From: Obesumbacterium proteus
Lineage (GTDB): Bacteria > Pseudomonadota > Gammaproteobacteria > Enterobacterales > Enterobacteriaceae
Assembly (NCBI RefSeq): GCF_001586165.1
Contig: NZ_CP014608.1
Span: forward strand, 2,356,001-2,420,000
Length of the DNA stretch: 64,000 nt
Reading direction: 5' to 3'
Shown: in pieces, positions 17,452 through 26,314 of the stretch
Numbering within the stretch: the stretch's first letter is position 1
Layout: the number at the start of each line of letters is the position of its first letter
The notes under the pieces: generated by a model
Databases searched by the model: none
Told to the model about the DNA's origin: nothing
What the model saw: the letters and a program-made list of their open reading frames with translations, nothing else
Made by a program: the position numbers and the translations under genes

Positions 17452-17620
17452 GAGAGCACTATCGCAGATCACCCATGAGTGGCCTGCGGTAATTCTCTGA
17501 GACAGATTTGGGACTGGTGACCAAAGGTTTCCTTCAGTCAGTTACCGTAACTTTCCGTGTATTGGGACGTGTGAGCGCAGTGTAGTGCGGTAAGTTACTG
17601 GTTTATAATGTAGATCTATG
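17452..17620. other. Prophage end non-coding stretch
   Basis: About 170 bases between the UmuD'-like stop and the tRNA fragment. It has imperfect inverted repeats (for example GTTACCGTAAC near 17540) and a TATAAT-like hexamer at 17604-17609 without a good -35. I see no gene. Excision or integration factor sites may lie here, but none can be assigned. Confidence 0.3.
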
Positions 17621-17622
17621 AA

Positions 17623-17667
17623 CTTCTAAGCCGTAGGTCACAGGTTCGAATCCTGTAGGGCGTACCA
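17623..17667 (+). repeat. attR: 3' half of tRNA-Arg(UCU), prophage attachment site
   Basis: The bases match the 3' part of argU-type tRNA-Arg: anticodon loop CTTCTAA with anticodon TCT (17625-17627), the 3' anticodon arm GCCGT, the T-arm CAGGTTCGAATCCTG and the acceptor AGGGCGT-A-CCA ending at 17667. The bases before 17623 do not form the D-arm or 5' acceptor, so it is a fragment and not a working tRNA. Phage integration into a tRNA 3' end leaves such a copy at the far end. The intact tRNA should lie at the other prophage end, left of this window. Confidence 0.75.
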
Positions 17668-17794
17668 TTTAATTCAATGAATAGCCTTCCTTCTTCCCAC
17701 TAAAAAATCCCCCATAGCAAAAGTTAATGTCACTGTTGGTATAAGCAAATTTCTCAAACCAGCTCAAGGCCAATTTGTCTCCTGAATTGAATTT

Positions 17795-17848
17795 AGGCCG
17801 CGTCAGACTCTTTTCTCACATGCTACTGATAAGCGAATGACACGGCCT
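17795..17848. terminator. Inverted repeat downstream of yqiK
   Basis: Arms AGGCCGCGTCA (17795-17805) and TGACACGGCCT (17838-17848) pair with one mismatch around a 32-base loop. It lies 19 bases beyond the yqiK stop and may end the yqiJK transcript. The long loop makes terminator function uncertain. Confidence 0.4.
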
Positions 17849-17866
17849 CGTTGTGCTGAAAATAGC

Positions 17867-19597
17867 TTAAGCAGGTAGCGGGGGATTTTCGGTGCCAGCA
17901 ACCGATATATTCTCTTGTACAGGATGTTCAGCCGTTGTCAGCTCTGCATGGCCAAGAGTGTTGGGTAATGCTGCTGTGAGCGCGGCTAACGAACCCCCTG
18001 AAAGGCCGACTTCTTTGAGCAGGGAGTCTACAATCGGCGCATGTGTACGGTAGGATAACGCGGCCGTCATCGCTTGTTCTGCAAGATTGCCGCCGCCATT
18101 GCTGTTTGATTCTGACGAACTACCGGCTGTGGCTGAACCATTACGGTTTAAACCGTCAACCTGAATTATTTTGATTCCGTCGATAGATTTCATTGGCTCA
18201 ACGGATTTTTCAATGATGCTAGGCAGGGACTGTAATAGCGCCAATTTGAATTTTAAGCTGGTCTGATTATCAGACAGTATATTAACCGCATCATTTAACG
18301 CTCTCTGAGCTTCAGCTTCAGCAAGTCCTTTTTTCAATGTTGCTTCAGCAAGTTTAATGATGGCGGATGCCTGCAATTCTGCTGCTTCTTTCTCAGCTTG
18401 TGCCTTTAGCGTTAGCTGTACGGCTTCGGTTTCTGCTGATTGTTTAGCAACGATTAACGCAACCTGTTTGGCACGATCTGCCTCGGCAGTTTCTCTGGTT
18501 GTCACCACATGCTCTTCGGCTCGCACAGCCTCCGCTAAGGCGTCGTTTGCTCTTGCCTGAGCTTGAGATTGCTGTTCTGATTTACTGGCAATAGCAATAT
18601 CTTTGTCCTGCGCAGCGATTTCGGTAACTTGCTGTTGTTCAATTTCTTTTATTCTAATTTCACGTTCAGCTTCCACCTTACGAGTACGAACAGCCTGTTC
18701 TCGCGCGATTTCTGCCTCTTGAATCTGACGTTCGGTACTAATACGGCTCTGTTCCGCTTCTCGACGACGTTCAGCCTCGAATACGGCAATATTAGCGCTT
18801 TGCTCAGCGCTACGGGTTTTGACCTGCTGCTCTTGGTCAAAAGTCATGAACGATTCTTGCTGCTCAATTTCTAGCTTACGTGACATGGCATCGCGGTTCT
18901 TTTCACGCACGGCAACTTCTATATCTTGTTCAACTTCATTACGTTCGCGGCGACGACGTTCGGTTTCCTGAGTTAACTTAGTTAAACCTTCGGCATCAAA
19001 CGCATTGTTAGGGTCGAAGAACTCTTTTGAGGTTTGGTTAAAGTTGGTTAATGAAACGCTTTCCAGCTCAAGACCGTTCTTAGTTAAATCTTCAGCGACC
19101 GTATTTTGTACGCCTTGAACGAAGTGTTCACGGGTATCTTGGAGATCATGCATGGTCATTTGTGATGCCGTTGCACGCAGTGCATCTACAAATTTGTCTT
19201 CAATAAGGATACGCAGATCTTCCGGTGACAGCGTTCTTTGTCCCAACGTCTGTGCCGCGGTTGCGATGCCTTCAATGGTTGGTTTTACACGAACAAAGAA
19301 TGCGACGACAACATCGACTCTCATGCGGTCTTTGGTGATCAAGCTGTCTTTCATCGAGCGACTGACTTCCAGCTTAAGGGTATTCATATTGATGTGAATA
19401 AGTTCATGAAATATAGGGAGTACGATAGCTCCTCCGCTCATGACAACTTTTATCCCACCCAAGCCGGTTCTAACAAACGATTGTTCTGCTGAAGCTCGCT
19501 CATAGAGTCGAGAAAAGATAATCCCGATAACTAATAATATGATTAATACACCAACTGCAACAAATCCCCAATAAGGGATATTATCCATTTCAAACAT
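17867..19597 (-). CDS. yqiK: Flotillin-family membrane protein YqiK
   Basis: A protein of 576 residues; E. coli YqiK is close to 553. There is one N-terminal membrane helix (about 8-28), a SPFH/band-7 domain (about 35-200, 'RMRVDVVVAFFVRVKPTIEGIATAAQTLGQRTLSPEDLR') and a very long charged coiled coil (about 210-480) rich in Glu, Arg, Gln and Ala. The C-terminal end has a Ser/Gly/Asn stretch. Flotillins form membrane-bound oligomers linked to lipid microdomains. It follows yqiJ by about 35 bases, an operon also known from E. coli. Confidence 0.9.
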   Translation of the reverse strand: MFEMDNIPYWGFVAVGVLIILLVIGIIFSRLYERASAEQSFVRTGLGGIKVVMSGGAIVLPIFHELIHINMNTLKLEVSRSMKDSLITKDRMRVDVVVAFFVRVKPTIEGIATAAQTLGQRTLSPEDLRILIEDKFVDALRATASQMTMHDLQDTREHFVQGVQNTVAEDLTKNGLELESVSLTNFNQTSKEFFDPNNAFDAEGLTKLTQETERRRRERNEVEQDIEVAVREKNRDAMSRKLEIEQQESFMTFDQEQQVKTRSAEQSANIAVFEAERRREAEQSRISTERQIQEAEIAREQAVRTRKVEAEREIRIKEIEQQQVTEIAAQDKDIAIASKSEQQSQAQARANDALAEAVRAEEHVVTTRETAEADRAKQVALIVAKQSAETEAVQLTLKAQAEKEAAELQASAIIKLAEATLKKGLAEAEAQRALNDAVNILSDNQTSLKFKLALLQSLPSIIEKSVEPMKSIDGIKIIQVDGLNRNGSATAGSSSESNSNGGGNLAEQAMTAALSYRTHAPIVDSLLKEVGLSGGSLAALTAALPNTLGHAELTTAEHPVQENISVAGTENPPLPA

Positions 19598-19632
19598 AAA
19601 ATTTCCTTTTTATATCATTGAGTAATATAGAT

Positions 19633-20271
19633 TTACAGTAAATTAGGCCAAGGGTTTTTGCTTGCTAAAAACCGCGCTGACGATATTTGGGCAATAATGA
19701 GTACGCGTTCTCCGCGGGTAAAAATGACATCTGAGCTTTCTGGCTCAATCAATAAATAGTGGGATTGCCCGTAGGCATCGATAATTTTGCACTCGGCTGA
19801 CATCCCAGGCTTGCCTGCAGATTGAGTCACGAGAGCCATTGCGCCGACAAAGCTATCTTCTGACACCGCAAAGGATTCATCTTTGGGAAGATAGGGGGCA
19901 AGACATCGGCCAATGAAATGTAAAGTAGGCAGCGATAATACAAATGAAATTAGAGCCATCAACTCCGCTGATAACCGCGTTTGAAAAAGGCTTATCATCA
20001 GGTATTGCCCGCTGATGCCAATAATGGCAAAGCTACCAAGCAATAAAACAAGCGTTACCAGCAGCGGAAGCCTACCGATGTGCAACCAGCTTAGTGCTTG
20101 TACTAGCAGATTATCCCCACTAGCCAGATCAAGATGAGTGTCGATAGAGGAATCTATGTGGCTAAATGCACTAGCACCTATTAGTAGTGATAATATTTCT
20201 AATACACCAAGTGAAATGATGAACGCGAGTGCAAAGAGAAAAGGTGCGTTATAGGCAGAGATTAGTATCAC
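19633..20271 (-). CDS. yqiJ: Inner membrane protein YqiJ (NfeD-like partner of flotillin)
   Basis: A protein of 212 residues if started at the GTG at 20271, which has AAGGGA about eight bases upstream and gives VILISAYNAPFLFA, matching the usual YqiJ start. The frame stays open to 20406, but the added 45 residues are basic, asparagine-rich and unlike the family. Three to four membrane helices (about 10-135) come first, then an OB-fold domain (about 145-205; 'FVGAMALVTQSAG...'). YqiJ/NfeD proteins work with flotillins such as YqiK next door. The start is inferred from RBS and family length. Confidence 0.85.
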   Translation of the reverse strand: MILISAYNAPFLFALAFIISLGVLEILSLLIGASAFSHIDSSIDTHLDLASGDNLLVQALSWLHIGRLPLLVTLVLLLGSFAIIGISGQYLMISLFQTRLSAELMALISFVLSLPTLHFIGRCLAPYLPKDESFAVSEDSFVGAMALVTQSAGKPGMSAECKIIDAYGQSHYLLIEPESSDVIFTRGERVLIIAQISSARFLASKNPWPNLL

Positions 20272-20713
20272 TAGAGTATCCCTTCTGTGTATATTCGTAA
20301 TATTGGCTATATTAACGTTATTTTTTTTATTTCTGATATGGAATGGCAGAGATATAGGGTAATTATGTGGATAGATAATCTTTAAGTATATTCGATGGGG
20401 AATCATTAAGTCTTAAAACAGCTTGTGCCAACTTTTCGAAATTCTAGGTATTAATAGATGGTTATTTTAATCTATGCCGGATAATCAAGATGAAATAATG
20501 CTTGTGATTATTCTCGCGATATAATATCAAGAAATTAATCAATGGGACGCTGAGATGGTTTAGGCTCAAACACTGGTTATGAATGAACTCCCCATATCTC
20601 CATTGTTAAAAGAGCAATTAATTCTGTAAATGTTAGGCGCATCAGTTGAGTGTGATGGCGATTTTATTCATATAAAACATGAATATAGTCAATGTATTTG
20701 AATCCTTAAGACG
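20272..20713. other. Gap between yqiJ and the regulator gene
   Basis: AT-rich. It should hold the yqiJK promoter, reading left, near its left end. No RNA gene, repeat or second regulatory motif stands out. The first 135 bases could be read as an N-terminal extension of yqiJ, which I reject. Confidence 0.4.
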
Positions 20714-22231
20714 CTACTTTCTGTTCCGCGATAGCAAATGTTCTAAATGGTATTGCTTAATTTTATTGAGCACCGTGGTATGAGATAAACCGACTTGGCT
20801 TGCGACTTTCCTCGCAGAGCCCAGCGAAACAAGATATTTCCTAATAATGTCGCACTCTTGTTTCTCTATCATAGATTTAATGCTGCCATCGTGAGTATGT
20901 ATCTCTAGATTATTATCTTCGGGTAGCGAAATATCGACGCCAGCGATCTCTGTTTTTTCAGCTAATAGCATCGTTCTAAGTAGGATATTCTTTAATTCAC
21001 GCACGTTGCCAGGCCATGAGTACGCTGTCAGCGTGGCGAGCGCACTAGGTAATAGTGTGAGTTTTTTGTCCAGCTCATGGCTGTATTTTTGGAAAAAATA
21101 ACTGACGAGGGGAAGGATATCCTCTTTACGATCTCTAAGTGGAGGAATGACGATAGGCAGAATATTTACGCGATAATAGAGATCTTCGCGAAACTGTTTC
21201 TGTTCAATCATGTGTTCTAGATTTTGGTTGGTGGCGACGATCACTCTCACATTAACATGCTGTGTTTTGAGTCCTCCTACTCGCTTAATCATTCCATCTT
21301 GCAGTACTCGTAGCAGCTTACTTTGAAGGGAAAGCGAAAGCTCACCAAATTCATCAAGAAAAATAGTTCCGTGATTGGCGCTTTCAAATAAGCCCATCTT
21401 GCCGCCTTTAAGTGCACCGCTAAAAGCGCCGTATTCGTAGCCAAATAGTTCGCTTTCAACTAAAGACTCTGGGATTGCGGCGCAGTTTATAGCTTCAAAA
21501 GCATTGTGCCGTCGTTCGCTGGAATCGTGAATAGATCGCGCAATTAACTCTTTGCCTGTGCCTGTTTCGCCCCGAATCAGGACGGTGTATTTGCTTTGCG
21601 CTATTTTGTGTGCTGCGGCTAAGCAGTCAGCCATAACGGGGCTTGCGTAGATGAGTTCATCGAAATCAGAAGATAGCTTTTTACTCTTGGACTTGTTTAT
21701 CAGCGATGTCTTCTTGGCCTTACCAAGAATAATATTGGCACCAGTGATTTTGTTATTGTGTAATACCGGGCGGATGGTGCAGCTAATCATCTCACCGGTT
21801 ATTTTGTTTTCTATTTCTTTGGTGCTGACTTTCCCACAGCGGAAATCCTTAACTTCTTCCCAATCAATCAGTGCTGATATATTTCTGCCAATCACTTCAT
21901 GGCGCAATAAGCTGAACGCTTTTTCTGCGCTAGAGCTAAAGTCATTAATAACGCCGTAGTTTGAAATAATAATGTGGGCATAGTGCGAGTAGGATGATGC
22001 CGCAGGTTCGTTGTTAGCAGGGTATATGCTTAAAATATCATTGTTTATCAGCAGATTGCCGAGCAAGTATTGGAGTTTTGTTTCCGAGGGAATGCTAAAG
22101 CGAATAAAAATTTCACACGATGAAACGTGCATCGCATCAATATAAACATCCATGTTTCTGAATTCACTGATCACATCAGCAATCATGGCTGTGCGATCGA
22201 TAGTTTTTATATTCCACCCAACGGTAAGCAT
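20714..22231 (-). CDS. TyrR-like sigma-54 enhancer-binding regulator
   Basis: A protein of 505 residues from ATG 22231. There is an N-terminal ACT-like sensor (about 1-70), a PAS-like part (about 75-180), an AAA+ ATPase domain (about 205-435) with Walker A 'GETGTGKE', a GAFSGA loop in place of the usual GAFTGA, and 'GTIFLDEFGEL' (Walker B), and a Fis-type HTH at the C-terminus ('GSARKVASQVGLSHTTVLNKIKQY'). It probably senses an amino acid and activates the megL operon, whose sigma-54 promoter lies at 25051-25066. The Ser for Thr swap in the loop is tolerated in some activators. Confidence 0.8.
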   Translation of the reverse strand: MLTVGWNIKTIDRTAMIADVISEFRNMDVYIDAMHVSSCEIFIRFSIPSETKLQYLLGNLLINNDILSIYPANNEPAASSYSHYAHIIISNYGVINDFSSSAEKAFSLLRHEVIGRNISALIDWEEVKDFRCGKVSTKEIENKITGEMISCTIRPVLHNNKITGANIILGKAKKTSLINKSKSKKLSSDFDELIYASPVMADCLAAAHKIAQSKYTVLIRGETGTGKELIARSIHDSSERRHNAFEAINCAAIPESLVESELFGYEYGAFSGALKGGKMGLFESANHGTIFLDEFGELSLSLQSKLLRVLQDGMIKRVGGLKTQHVNVRVIVATNQNLEHMIEQKQFREDLYYRVNILPIVIPPLRDRKEDILPLVSYFFQKYSHELDKKLTLLPSALATLTAYSWPGNVRELKNILLRTMLLAEKTEIAGVDISLPEDNNLEIHTHDGSIKSMIEKQECDIIRKYLVSLGSARKVASQVGLSHTTVLNKIKQYHLEHLLSRNRK

Positions 22232-22274
22232 GATAACCACCAGAGTCAAATGTATGGCGGCTATGGTAGCAATG

Positions 22275-22330
22275 TTTGCTCGTTGAGCAATTGCAGATTG
22301 TCCGGCGAGTGATTTGGTACCCGCCGGACA
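22275..22330. other. Two small inverted repeats between permease and regulator genes
   Basis: TTGCTC-GTT-GAGCAA (22275-22289) is a short palindrome. TGTCCGGCG (22299-22307) pairs perfectly with CGCCGGACA (22322-22330). They lie upstream of the regulator start. The first could be a self-binding site and the second an intercistronic hairpin. Neither is followed by a T-run on the transcribed strand. Confidence 0.4.
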
Positions 22331-22366
22331 TCACAATACTGAGAGATTTTTGGAATGGACTAATTG

Positions 22367-23650
22367 CTATTCGAAAAATTTAAGGAAGGGTGATATGACC
22401 AACAGGATGCCAAACGCCAACACACACCACGTTTGCACTCCTTTGAATTTATGTAACTTTTTAACTTTATAGACCAGATAGCATGGGATTAAGCATGATA
22501 CGATGCCGTAGAGTGGGCTGCCGATATGGAAGAATATCACCACGGAGAAACCGAGAGAAACCCAAGCAAACAGTAGAAGAACAATAAAAATATAAACGCC
22601 TAGCCCAAGCGCTTTATGGTTGATTTTGTCTTCTGGAATGAAGCGCTGGATGAGGTTAACTAAAATGCCTTTAACGGCTTCTTGAAAACCTAAATAGATC
22701 CCCAAGAATGCAGTTAATACTGCGAAGATATTCAGCAGCGTTGTCATAATGTGGACAAGCGTGCCAGGGATAACTTTTGCTGCCATGGCGAGAGCAGAAA
22801 TATTTAGGTTAAAGGCTTCTACGGCCTGCTCATGGCTCATTGAGAAGGTAAAAGAGAATGAAAAGAATATTATGATGCTAATGAGGATAATATAGGAGAT
22901 ACGATGTACGCGGATGGCTTTATAGGTGGCGAGCTGCTTGTCTTCCTCTCTTTTCCTATAGGCAATGTTCATTGGGTTTAAGATCTGTACGAACACCGCA
23001 GAGAAGAAGGCAAAAGGAGCCGTTAACAACACGTCTCGACAAAAAATACCCATCTCAGGGAATGCGGTAATATTTTTCAAATCCCAGTGAGGGATCATAA
23101 CTAGGCCGAGCAGGATAATAATACCCACTTTTATGACAACCATTGGCCCTGATATTTTAAATAGCAGGCGTTCACCACGAGAAGCTATAAACACTAATAC
23201 CATAAAAACGACCAGTTTATAGACAGCAGAGTCAGACAGAATCTGATCGGTTATCCCAAACGTTTTTAAATATGACGCGCTGTCGTAAATTACTGAAATA
23301 GAATAGATAAACATGCCGTGAACCAGCATGATGAAATAGATAATCCCCAGAGCGATCCCCCAGTTTTTACCAAGATACTGGGTGATAATATTAGAGTAGT
23401 CTTCACAAATGTCGCTCTCCGAGAGCGTTTTCATATAAAGGTTTTGTAGCATGTAGGTGGCAGGGTAGGCGATTAAAAATGCGACGATAAATACCCAAAT
23501 GCCTTTCAGGCCGATTTGTACTGGCACTAACACGGTTCCTGCCCCAATTGCCATGCCGATGCACAATAATATCCAGCCAATATCATAGGCCGTGAGGGGA
23601 ACACTTTTGTATTGCCGCTTTGTTTCACTTAGGGAAGCAATGGTCGACAT
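22367..23650 (-). CDS. HAAAP-family amino acid permease
   Basis: A protein of 427 residues with about eleven hydrophobic helices, in the hydroxy/aromatic amino acid permease family (SdaC/YhjV-like): 'IGWILLCIGMAIGAGTVLVPVQIGLKGIWVF' opens the first helix and 'FVQILNPMNIAYRKREEDKQLATYKAIRVHR' is a typical loop. It should import an amino acid by proton or sodium symport. Lying downstream of methionine gamma-lyase, and with a regulator further on, it most likely carries methionine or a related S-amino acid, though this substrate is inferred. Confidence 0.8.
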   Translation of the reverse strand: MSTIASLSETKRQYKSVPLTAYDIGWILLCIGMAIGAGTVLVPVQIGLKGIWVFIVAFLIAYPATYMLQNLYMKTLSESDICEDYSNIITQYLGKNWGIALGIIYFIMLVHGMFIYSISVIYDSASYLKTFGITDQILSDSAVYKLVVFMVLVFIASRGERLLFKISGPMVVIKVGIIILLGLVMIPHWDLKNITAFPEMGIFCRDVLLTAPFAFFSAVFVQILNPMNIAYRKREEDKQLATYKAIRVHRISYIILISIIIFFSFSFTFSMSHEQAVEAFNLNISALAMAAKVIPGTLVHIMTTLLNIFAVLTAFLGIYLGFQEAVKGILVNLIQRFIPEDKINHKALGLGVYIFIVLLLFAWVSLGFSVVIFFHIGSPLYGIVSCLIPCYLVYKVKKLHKFKGVQTWCVLAFGILLVISPFLKFFE

Positions 23651-23731
23651 GAGTTACTCCTGTCTGAATAATCGAGAGAGTCAAAATTGCAGCCGGTGCC
23701 TATCTGTTTTATATGCGCGCACTCGACTGTT

Positions 23732-23800
23732 TCCTCTTAAAGCAGCCACGGCATGATGATAGCTTTGACTATCGTGCTGATGCCGCGGCTGATAAGAGGA
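23732..23800. other. Long hairpin between megL and permease genes
   Basis: An imperfect palindrome of about 69 bases: outer arms TCCTCTTA / TAAGAGGA (23732-23739, 23793-23800), then CAGCC / GGCTG and inner CGGCAT / ATGCCG and GATAG / CTATC around a short loop. No poly-T follows the hairpin on the transcribed strand. It looks like an intercistronic mRNA structure that could protect or attenuate the message so that lyase and permease are made at different levels. Confidence 0.6.
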
Positions 23801-23814
23801 TAAATTAGCTCAGG

Positions 23815-25008
23815 TTAATAAATCGCCTTATTAAACGCTTGTTCGAGGTCAGCGATGATATCTTCAGGATCTTCAAGTCCTACAGATATTCTTATTAGGC
23901 CATCGGTAATACCGGCTTTCATTCTTTCCTCTGGTAACATAGGTGAATGCGTCATGGATGCAGGGTGCTGAATCAAGGTTTCAGTATCGCCAAGGCTGAC
24001 AGCAAGCAGGCAAAGTTCAACGGAGTCCATCACGGTTTGCCCTGCTTCAACGCCCCCTTTAATTTCAAAGCTAATCACAGCGCCAAAATTCGACATCTGT
24101 TTTTTGCCCAATTCATAGTTTGGATGTTCTGGCAGGCCGGGATAATAAACCTTTGTGACGGCTGAATGCGAGGATAAAAATTTCGCTACCTGCATGGCAT
24201 TCTGACAATGGCGCTCCATGCGAACGGCCAAGGTTTTTAATCCACGCAGTGTGAGCCAAGCGTTGAAAGGGCTGATACAGCCACCGGTTATATCTTTAAC
24301 GCCGACAAAGCGCGCTTGATTGATGAATTCTTGGTCACCAACGATCACACCGCCGATCACATCACCGTGGCCATTAATATATTTAGTCACGCTGTGAACC
24401 ACGATGTCAGCACCAAATTTAAGTGGGTTTTGGCAATAAGGTGACATAAAGGTGTTATCGACGACTAATAATGCATCGTTGGCATGAGCGAGTTTGGCGC
24501 TTTGCTCGATATCGATAATGGATAAGGTAGGGTTGGCGGGAGTCTCAATATAAACCACTTTGGTATTTGGTTTTATTGCTGCCTTGATGTTTTCTATATT
24601 GGCAGCATCGACGAAGGTGACCTCTATCCCGAATTTAGGCATGCTGTGCGACAATAACGCATGGGTACAGCCATATATTGCCTCAGAAGCCACGATGTGA
24701 TCGCCTTGTCCACACAGCGTTAGTAGCGTTGATGAAATCGCGGCCATTCCCGATGCGGTGGCTAACGCGGCTTCACCTCCTTCTAATATGGCAATTTTTT
24801 CTTCAAGGGCCGTTTGCGTTGGATTCCCAAGGCGGGTGTAGATATATCCCGGTTCCTCGAGGGCAAATCTGGCTGCGCCTTGCTTCGCGTTTTCGAATAC
24901 GAATGTAGAAGTCTGAAAAATAGGTGTGGCTAGCGCACCGGTTGTTGCATCTGGATGCTGTCCTGCATGGATGGTTTTAGTGTTATAGCCTTTATCGTGC
25001 AGTTTCAT
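23815..25008 (-). CDS. megL: Methionine gamma-lyase
   Basis: A protein of 397 residues from ATG 25008, preceded by GAGG; the upstream ATG at 25023 overlaps that RBS. It is near-identical in outline to Citrobacter freundii MGL by recollection. A PLP-dependent Cys/Met metabolism enzyme: the YTRLGNPT motif, the catalytic IYGCT cysteine (characteristic of methionine gamma-lyase), and the PLP lysine in SVTKYINGHGD. It splits methionine to methanethiol, ammonia and 2-oxobutanoate. First gene of a probable operon with the permease, under a sigma-54 promoter. Confidence 0.92.
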   Translation of the reverse strand: MKLHDKGYNTKTIHAGQHPDATTGALATPIFQTSTFVFENAKQGAARFALEEPGYIYTRLGNPTQTALEEKIAILEGGEAALATASGMAAISSTLLTLCGQGDHIVASEAIYGCTHALLSHSMPKFGIEVTFVDAANIENIKAAIKPNTKVVYIETPANPTLSIIDIEQSAKLAHANDALLVVDNTFMSPYCQNPLKFGADIVVHSVTKYINGHGDVIGGVIVGDQEFINQARFVGVKDITGGCISPFNAWLTLRGLKTLAVRMERHCQNAMQVAKFLSSHSAVTKVYYPGLPEHPNYELGKKQMSNFGAVISFEIKGGVEAGQTVMDSVELCLLAVSLGDTETLIQHPASMTHSPMLPEERMKAGITDGLIRISVGLEDPEDIIADLEQAFNKAIY

Positions 25009-25050
25009 ACTTCGTTGCCTCATTAGGTTAGGTATTGTCCTAATGTATAT

Positions 25051-25066
25051 AGCAATACGTATGCCA
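25051..25066 (-). promoter_or_regulatory. Sigma-54 promoter of megL
   Basis: On the minus strand TGGCATACGTATTGCT carries the invariant -24 GG and -12 GC with exactly ten bases between them (consensus TGGCACG-N4-TTGCW; two mismatches in the less strict positions). It ends 42 bp upstream of the megL ATG, which gives a leader of about 33 bases. The neighbouring regulator is of the enhancer-binding class. Confidence 0.8.
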
Positions 25067-25126
25067 GAATTTATTTAATTGAAATGCATAGGTTTTTATA
25101 TTTAAATGTTTTTCCGCGTAAATAAC

Positions 25127-25144
25127 ATTTCCAATACTGGAAAT
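25127..25144. promoter_or_regulatory. Palindrome upstream of sigma-54 promoter, candidate activator site
   Basis: ATTTCCA-ATAC-TGGAAAT is a perfect 7-bp inverted repeat whose centre lies about 95 bases upstream of the predicted start point, a usual place for an enhancer-binding protein site. It differs from the TyrR box TGTAAA-N6-TTTACA. Confidence 0.5.
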
Positions 25145-25493
25145 ATTGTTTACAGTTTAAAAAATAAATTTTAAAAATTAAAAATACAAACTTCACTTTA
25201 AAATAAAAATGTATTTTTCAACACGATTTAGGTGGTCTTTTTTTAACGAGTAATTGATGCCTGAATTAAATATATGAGCAGGGTGTTTAAAGTTGTAAAA
25301 ATGCACGAAGGCGATGATTGGATTTATTAAACTAGTTTGCGCGTATAATGCGTTGTTTCGCTTGTCGTGTTTTATTGCTATAGAAGATACAGTTAAATAA
25401 ATATATACATTTTATTTTAACGATAGGACCTATGTTCTTATTTTAATAAGATACAATGTCGCTACGGCATTTTACACAGAGAAAACATGAGTT
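25145..25493. other. AT-rich gap between megL and acetyltransferase
   Basis: The remaining 350 bases are very AT-rich and should contain the promoter of the rightward acetyltransferase. No hairpin or known operator was seen apart from the elements listed. Confidence 0.35.
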
Positions 25494-26210
25494 ATGGATA
25501 ATGACTATAATCAGTACAACCAGCCTATAGGGCACAGCTTACCTCATTGGCATGGATGTGAGGTGCCAACCCAATTAGTCCTTAACGGGCAGTATTGCCG
25601 GTTAGAAAGGGTATCCGCTGTTCATGCTGACGATCTGTTCGAAGCTTATCAATTGTCCGGCTCAGAAAAGGATTGGACGTATCTTCCTGCTGGCCCATTT
25701 AAGGATCGACAGGCGTTTGATCTGCACTTCAACGCAATCTTAGCTTCAGTGGATCCACTGCACTATGCGGTTGTTGATTTAGCGACGGGTAAGGCGATTG
25801 GTACCGTTGCGCTTATGCGCATTGATGCAAAAAATGGCGTGATTGAAATGGGATGGGTGGTTTATTCCAGAGCATTAATGCGCACTCGTATGGCGACGGA
25901 AGCACAGTTTCTGTTGATGTCATATGTTATGGATAACCTTCATTACCGCCGCTATGAATGGAAATGCGATTCCCTGAATGAAGGGTCGCGTAAAGCTGCG
26001 TTGCGCTTAGGATTCAAATTTGAAGGCCTATTCCGTAATGCCACGGTTTATAAAGGAAGAACCCGAGATACGGCATGGTTTTCGATTATTGATGAAGAAT
26101 GGCCAGAAGTTCGAAATGCACTTGTCTCTTGGCTCAGCCAAGAGAATTTTGATGAGAAAGGTCAGCAACGCCGAAGCCTAAATGATTTTAGAAATAACAG
26201 CGTGGCATGA
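25494..26210 (+). CDS. GNAT-family N-acetyltransferase (RimJ/RimL-like)
   Basis: A protein of 238 residues. Residues 28-215 show the RimJ/RimL layout: 'LNGQYCRLERVSAVHADDLFEAY', then 'VIEMGWVVYSRALMRTRMATEAQFLLMSYVMDNLHYRRYEWKCDSLNEGSRKAALRLGFKFEGLFR', which includes the acetyl-CoA binding helix and the N-x-x-S-x-x-x-A-x-x-L-G-F element. It should acetylate an alpha-amino group or a small molecule; no substrate can be named. Single gene with its own terminator. Confidence 0.85.
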   Translation: MDNDYNQYNQPIGHSLPHWHGCEVPTQLVLNGQYCRLERVSAVHADDLFEAYQLSGSEKDWTYLPAGPFKDRQAFDLHFNAILASVDPLHYAVVDLATGKAIGTVALMRIDAKNGVIEMGWVVYSRALMRTRMATEAQFLLMSYVMDNLHYRRYEWKCDSLNEGSRKAALRLGFKFEGLFRNATVYKGRTRDTAWFSIIDEEWPEVRNALVSWLSQENFDEKGQQRRSLNDFRNNSVA

Positions 26211-26252
26211 GATTATTCTTTTCTGAATATAACTCTTATTCGCAATAAACCT

Positions 26253-26284
26253 ATAAGACGCTTTCGAGCGTCTTATATTTTTTA
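26253..26284 (+). terminator. Terminator after acetyltransferase
   Basis: A perfect 10-bp stem (ATAAGACGCT / AGCGTCTTAT) with a TTCG loop, followed by a T-rich run. Confidence 0.85.
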
Positions 26285-26314
26285 AAAAGTATTCGGCGAT
26301 AATTTACTCAGCCT

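Noticed and set aside
17581..17667. Complete tRNA gene
   Set aside because: Only the 3' half folds; no D-arm or 5' acceptor strand precedes it.
23670..23700. Possible sigma-54 promoter before the permease gene (AGGCACCGGCTGCA on the minus strand)
   Set aside because: Only eight bases separate GG and GC; the invariant spacing is ten.
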